Below are positions 9,884 through 14,500 of a stretch of DNA of 14,500 nucleotides, in pieces. The stretch is from Glandiceps talaboti (taxonomy: Eukaryota; Hemichordata; Enteropneusta; Spengelidae). How positions within the stretch are numbered: position 1 is the stretch's first letter; every line of letters starts with the position of its first letter. The notes under the pieces are model-generated. The model was not told where the DNA came from and searched no databases. It saw only the letters and a list, made by a program, of their open reading frames with translations. A program made the position numbers and the translations under genes. The stretch is from NCBI RefSeq assembly GCF_964340395.1, contig NC_135554.1:25698592-25713091 (forward strand), written 5' to 3'.

Positions 9884-10130
9884 GTAAGATAACCGTTCAA
9901 TCCTTTTTAATAGGTAAATATATTTAGCAAAGAGAGGTATAACTCACACATACAGTGTTCTTTATGTGCAAAGTAACAAGGGTTACAAAGCCCTCTCGAA
10001 ATTTTCCGAGTTCCCTCTTGACATAGCGACAATAATACTCAAAGTCACTTCCTTTTAGACAAAAAATGTATCAAACCAGCCACCAGACTCAAGAGTCTCC
10101 TTTCCTGGAAGATAATATCAGTTTCATGCT

Positions 10131-10670
10131 TCTAAACCATAGGAGAACACTGGAAGTATATTGTATTGTCATGATTCTAGACCATAAGGGAACACTGGAA
10201 GTATATTGTATTGTCATGATTCTAGACCATAAGGGAACACTGGAAGTATATTGTATTGTCATGATTCTAGACCATAGGGGAACACTGGAAGTATGTTGTA
10301 TTGTCATGATTCTAGACCATAGGGGAACACTGGAAGTATATTGTATTGTCATGATTCTAGACCATAGGGGAACACTGGAAGTATATTGTATTGTCATGAT
10401 TATAGACCATAGGGGAACACTGGAAGTATATTGTATTGTCATGATTCTAGACCATAGGGGAACACAGGAAGTATATTGTATTGTCATGATTCTAGACCAT
10501 AGGGGAACACAGGAAGTATATTGTATTGTCATGATTCTAGACCATAGGAGAACACAGGAAGTACATTGTATTGTCATGATTCTAGACCATAGGGGAACAC
10601 AGGAAGTATATTGTATTGTCATGATTCTAGACCATAGGGGAACACAGGAAGTATATTGTATTGTCATGAT
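10131..10670. repeat. 45-bp minisatellite, 12 tandem copies, inside receptor intron 1
   Basis: The 45-bp unit runs from TCTAGACCATAGGGGAACAC through GGAAGTATATTGTATTG to TCATGAT and repeats 12 times with few changes. The copies fall into two blocks: units 1-7 read AACACTGG and units 8-12 (from 10446) read AACACAGG. Units 2 and 3 share an AAGGG variant, unit 4 has TGTTG for TATTG, and unit 7 has TATAG for TCTAG. The array is open in one frame on each strand only because 45 is a multiple of three. It lies wholly within the intron, so it should be spliced out. Confidence 0.95.
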
Positions 10671-10798
10671 AAATCATAAAATAAGGATTTGACTGGCTCA
10701 TATATGATGTGGCAGCTCGCTGTCTAGACATAATCGTTTCGTGAACGCTTTCAAACATTAAGTAGAATTAGATAGTTTGCATTAAAACAGATACACGT

Positions 10799-10830
10799 CT
10801 TTTTATGTACCCATCTTTTTATGTACCCAT
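10799..10830. repeat. 16-bp direct doublet in intron 1
   Basis: CTTTTTATGTACCCAT occurs twice head to tail without mismatch. It is probably a recent slippage duplication. No function is evident. Confidence 0.85.
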
Positions 10831-11006
10831 CTCAAAACCTAAAGACGAGAACTTGAATTACAAACTTGTTCAATGTTACTTGAACGTGAATTTGAAAAGG
10901 GATTCAGTTTTAGCACGTGACGAGTTAAAGTCCTGGGTTTTGACAACCTGTAATCATAACGTTGCAACCGTATCTTGACGATGTATGTTGCCATAGCTTG
11001 AAAGAT

Positions 11007-11063
11007 ACATGTATTACTGTGTACATGTATTACTGTGTACATGTATTACTGTGTACATGTATT
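11007..11063. repeat. 16-bp tandem repeat, 3.5 copies, in intron 1
   Basis: ACATGTATTACTGTGT is repeated three times perfectly, followed by a 9-base partial copy. At each junction the repeat forms the palindrome TACATGTA or its GTACATGTAT neighbour. It lies about 215 bases before the exon 2 acceptor. Confidence 0.9.
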
Positions 11064-11276
11064 CACTGACATATAAACAATAACCAAGGATACAAATCAG
11101 ACAGAAAGACTACCTTGTAGAAAGTGTTTTCAGATTTAAAAAAAATAAGAAATGATAAATTTCTTGTTCCTCTGAGCTATGAAGCTATTAAAGAATTCTA
11201 CATTTTGATATTTTGGGTGATATCTAAGTTCAGATTCATATTTCATTCCTAACAAGTAATTTTGGTTTAATCACAG

Positions 11277-12490
11277 GGTCGTTGCTAGTTGCACCGTACA
11301 CTGAACATTCGCCTGAGTTTGAGAAATATTTCTCTTCCATCGTGCCGTCAAAGAGTGATAATCCATGGTTGATCGACTATCTTGTCCACTTTTACGACTG
11401 CAATCCTGAAACGGCCCTAGATTCAGAGTCAGATGCATATTCATTGTCAGGTGTTAATGATTCCCGAATTAGTTGCGATGATCCAAGTTTGATGAATGGT
11501 ACTGACAGTAGTCTAATGGCCAGTCTGATTATAAATGCTGTCATGGCTTTCGCTTATTCACTGGATAGGATCCAGAAGGAGACGTGTAATGTCGACGAAA
11601 GCTTATGTTGGAGGCCAAATCCAGAGATGCAAAATAAACTGATGGATTACCTTCTCGAGTCCTCCTTCTATGGTCCAAATGGTCCAGTGTCCTTTGATGA
11701 ACATGGAGACAGTCGTGGCAAATATTTAATCAGGAACGTCCAATACAATAAAAACGATGGTTATAAATGTACAAATGTCGGTAGTTGGGAAGAAAGTGAT
11801 GGTGACGATCAGGATGCTAAAGTTCAGATGTATGGTAGTATTCAGTTCTATCGTAATGAAACTTGGACAGTTTATGATCCAGGTTCGGAGTCAGGCGACA
11901 TCCCAGTGTCTATCTGTAGTGCGCCATGTAAAGAAGATGAAATCAAGACAGTGATAGAAAACGCACCTTGTTGTTGGATTTGCTCTGTTTGTCAAGATTG
12001 GGAAGTGATCAGAAGGGGCGGTACCCGGTGTCGTGCCTGTCCACGCTACAGTTGGCCAAACGAAAACAAGACAAGATGCGACCGTATCGAACCTTCATAC
12101 CTCTATAACTGGTCACCATCTCTGTGTGTTATTCTTCTTATCGTCTCCTCGATTGGTGTTCTAGCTACAATGCTTACATGTACCTTTTACATCCGACATC
12201 ACAACGTTCCTCTGATAAAAGCTTCAGGACGGGAACTTTGCCATCTCATTTTACTTGGCATCACAGCTTCATTCGTTATGACATACTTCTACATCTTTGA
12301 ACCGACAGACGTCCTCTGCTTTCTTCGAAGATTCAGCTCAGTTAGCTATACCATGGTCTTTGGAACGTTGGTGACCAAAACAAATCGAGTGTATCGTATA
12401 TTTAGATGGGGTAGAAGAACAACTCGACGACCGCCATTCATAAGCCCACTTTCTCAGATTGTAATCTCATTAATACTGATCGTGTTACAG
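11277..12490 (+). CDS. mGluR-like class C GPCR, exon 2 (rest of ligand-binding domain, cysteine-rich domain, TM1 to start of TM4)
   Basis: The acceptor is ATCACAG|GG. Joined to exon 1 in phase 1 it gives AAF-G-SLLVAPYTEHSPEF, the usual mGluR continuation, and codons 323-727. PEFEKYF and NPWL (about 335-353) are followed by the end of the Venus-flytrap domain. A canonical nine-cysteine domain spans 536-590, including CCWIC. TM1 is about 604-628, the first intracellular loop contains KASGREL, TM2 is about 642-664 and TM3 about 670-693. TKTNRVYRIF opens the second intracellular loop, and SPLSQIVISLILIVLQ starts TM4. The exon ends CAG|GTAAAT in phase 0; reading through adds VNS and a stop at 12500-12502. 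The residue aligned with mGluR1 Lys409 is N437. TM4-TM7 and the C-terminal tail are not visible, so the gene is partial here. Class C receptors of this kind dimerise and signal through G proteins; coupling cannot be read from this fragment. Confidence 0.93.
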
Positions 12491-14500
12491 GTAAATAGTT
12501 AATCAATTATTTCCCGCTTTTGTTCATACACATTTAGCATGAACTATACGGTTGTGTCCTTTATCATTTTGAATGGAAGTTATGGAATTGTTGATTACAA
12601 TTCAAATCTGTCCACCTGTACTCAAAATAGCTCAATCTGTAACTACATAATTATTTTATATCAACGGCAACTCCAGGAAGAATGAAAGGATGGACTTGAA
12701 ACTATCTTTTAGCGAGTCAGATTATTTTTTCCGCTGCCTCTGATCAAGTAGTGTTCTATCGTTGCCGCAAAGAGGTTTGGACATTGACGCTATCTGGGGT
12801 ACGCACGATTTGGCTGAAAGTTTACTTTTCGAATTCATCATGCTCTATACCATATATCTTTTTTGTTCATTTAGTCGATAACTAAAATGTATATATCTAC
12901 ATCTCTATTAATCTTCTGAACAAAAAGACTTATTTGAAAATGCACTCGTTGTGTAGGCATATGCAGCTGTACAGGAAGTTTTTGTTATATCAAAAAAGAC
13001 CCAAATGAATAGGGCGCCATACACATGATAAAACAGAGGGTGATATTGACACATCGTGCACCAAAGAGAGCTGGCCACCATGCGAGCATAGGGATATTAA
13101 TATTATTAGAAGTATAGAAACCAGAAATAACCTGTGTCTGACAGCTATCAATTAGTTTCAATTTCACACTCTTAAGTTTGTCGCCCTTGTTATTATAAAA
13201 ACTTGTTGGTTTTGATCTTAAAGTGATGGTAATTGAAAGCCCGTCTCTTTGGAGAGATGAGAATGGCTATTCGTAAACTATGGGAAGTATAACGGCTGAT
13301 AACCATTAAGGCTTTCAGGAAAGAGGTCTCTACAGAGATCCAGAAATGCTTTTTAGAAATCAATATAGGCGGTGTCTTTGACAAACCTTAGTGATAGTGC
13401 GCCCTCAAACGTTTGTGATTCTCTGTCTGTTTCTGTATCTGTATCTGTACAACACAAACAACATAACGTGCTAAGGGGCAACATCAAAAGTTCAATATAA
13501 TATATCTAACTTAATTGCTTAAGTTAGGTCCCAGACCCCCCCACCCCCCCATCTAACTTAACTGACCTAAAATTGAAAATCGTTTCAGACTCCTACTGTA
13601 TACTTCCACTTTCAAACAACGTAGCAATATAATACTGAATTATAAATAAAATAGAAAACCATTTTAACTCAGAAAAATACTTTTATTGAAGACCAACAGA
13701 ACACAACAACACTGAATTTACACGTCAAGTCACATTGATTACTAATACTGGTATGTCTGGTTTCACTTTCTTTTTTGAAATGGGAGACATTTCGTGACTG
13801 GGTGTAGGCTCATCAGCAACACTTTAATCGGATGATTTTTGTTTAACTGAAAAATACAGGGCCGGTCGGGAAAGTGTAGGAATCGCCTTTGTTAACTAGT
13901 TCGACTAAATTGATTGTACAGATAGATTTGATTCATAAAACTTGACAAGGTGTTTTGCAAACAGCAGGATACCACTTCCCATTAAAGGCCATTCCAAAGA
14001 TTAGATCGGATGAAGTAACCATTTTCACTGGAGTAACTTAAAGAACTATATGTAGTAACATTGCAATTCAAACTGTAAAACATTTAACTGTCTCTGCAAA
14101 ACATAGTTTCAACTAGAAATTGTATTTACCAGCTCTCATGCTTTTTAGCCTTCAAGTTGTTTCTGTCGAGTCGTATATATTCGCACGTTTCCGTTGATTT
14201 TGACTGTGACATCGCACCACGACAGTGATGAACACGTTGACGCGGCGGCCACGGCTTTCACATGCATGTTCCAACTATCATCTACAAACATCTATAAATC
14301 TGTTTGAAATTGCTAAACTATTGCTGAATAATTATTTCAGGCGATCGAACTTTTGATTTTCACGAAGGATTGAATCAACATCAGTCGAACGATCAACTTG
14401 TTGCGAGTGTAGAAATAAACATTCGCAATACCACGCTATCTACGACAATTTAGTCCAAGTTGAGAGGTCACATCAAACATGACATCTCATCGGTAATTTC
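12491..14500 (+). other. Start of intron 2 of the mGluR-like gene; end lies beyond the window
   Basis: The intron opens with GTAAAT after the TM4 codons. I searched by eye for a TM4-TM7 exon (a W and PP after TM4, then TM5-TM7 and an FxPK-like TM7 motif) and found none in any + frame. The acceptor-like TTATTTCAG at 14332-14340 leads to a stop within 11 codons in phase 0. The region is AT-rich and holds an inverted repeat at 13506-13570 and C-runs near 13536-13550. Short open stretches on the - strand (12985-13167, 13193-13384) resemble nothing I know. Confidence 0.7.
13506..13570. repeat. Nested inverted repeat around C-runs in intron 2
   Basis: CTAACTTAA (13506-13514), a TTGC loop and TTAAGTTAG (13519-13527) form a perfect 9-bp hairpin. 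Further on, TTAGGTC (13524-13530) is inverted as GACCTAA (13564-13570), with another CTAACTTAA at 13553-13561. The interior holds two runs of C. It may be a piece of a small inverted-repeat element, but no target-site duplication is clear. Confidence 0.6.

Larger units (their letters stand above)
9884..11276 (+). other. Intron 1 of the mGluR-like gene (1393 bases, phase 1)
   Basis: The intron runs from GTAAGA after exon 1 to TTTAATCACAG before exon 2. Splicing joins the two reading frames exactly and restores an uninterrupted mGluR domain. It contains a 12-copy 45-bp minisatellite, a 16-bp doublet and a 16-bp triplet repeat. I see no other gene in it. Confidence 0.9.

Noticed and set aside
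10066-10692. Open frames of about 200 codons on both strands over the 45-bp array
   Set aside because: They are a by-product of a repeat length divisible by three. The array lies between receptor exons whose splice sites join perfectly.
11757-11954. A second open frame within receptor exon 2
   Set aside because: It lies wholly inside the mGluR coding exon in another frame and has no motif of its own.
12985-13384. Two - strand frames of about 60 codons in intron 2
   Set aside because: They are short, without recognisable domains or splice-supported context, and sit in AT-rich intron.

Overview
The window looks like nuclear DNA of a marine invertebrate animal. It is AT-rich, gene-poor and crowded with tandem repeats, and its one clear gene is split by a conventional GT-AG intron. 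TACATGTA-type motifs, poly-C/poly-G runs and several minisatellites fit molluscs, hemichordates, amphioxus and similar genomes. The species cannot be fixed from this sequence. There are no bacterial operons, CRISPR arrays or rRNA genes.

The only confidently recognised gene is a class C G-protein-coupled receptor of the metabotropic glutamate receptor (mGluR) type, on the + strand. Exon 1 (8917-9883) encodes a signal peptide and the first part of the Venus-flytrap ligand-binding domain. A 1393-base phase-1 intron follows. Exon 2 (11277-12490) encodes the rest of the ligand-binding domain, the nine-cysteine domain, TM1-TM3 and the start of TM4. It ends at a phase-0 donor, and the TM4-TM7 exon was not found before 14500, so the gene continues beyond the window. 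By-eye alignment to rat mGluR1 keeps the residues that hold the alpha-amino-acid group. Those that hold the side-chain carboxylate of glutamate (Tyr74, Arg78, Lys409) are replaced by Pro, Asn and Asn. This suggests an orphan, mXR-like amino-acid receptor rather than a true glutamate receptor. An RFX X-box-like site lies about 310 bases upstream of the start codon.

Layout: 1-165, AT-rich with a short inverted repeat; 166-378, a 49-bp CCAAT-bearing tandem repeat; 379-2810, no recognisable gene, with a T-box-like palindrome (1141-1159) and a GC-rich compound palindrome (1816-1875); 2811-2909, a TTCA microsatellite; 2910-4208, nothing recognised; 4209-6628, two weakly supported candidate exons flanking a 1.85-kb, 56-copy, 33-bp minisatellite; 6629-8590, mostly featureless with a possible tRNA-derived SINE relic; 8595-12490, the receptor gene, with a 12-copy 45-bp minisatellite in its first intron; 12491-14500, the start of the second intron.

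The long overlapping reading frames across the 33-bp and 45-bp arrays exist on both strands because both unit lengths are multiples of three. I do not regard them as genes. The best leads are the altered ligand pocket of the receptor and the 33-bp array, whose units carry palindromic ACGT-core sites and, over six copies, a 99-bp higher-order period.
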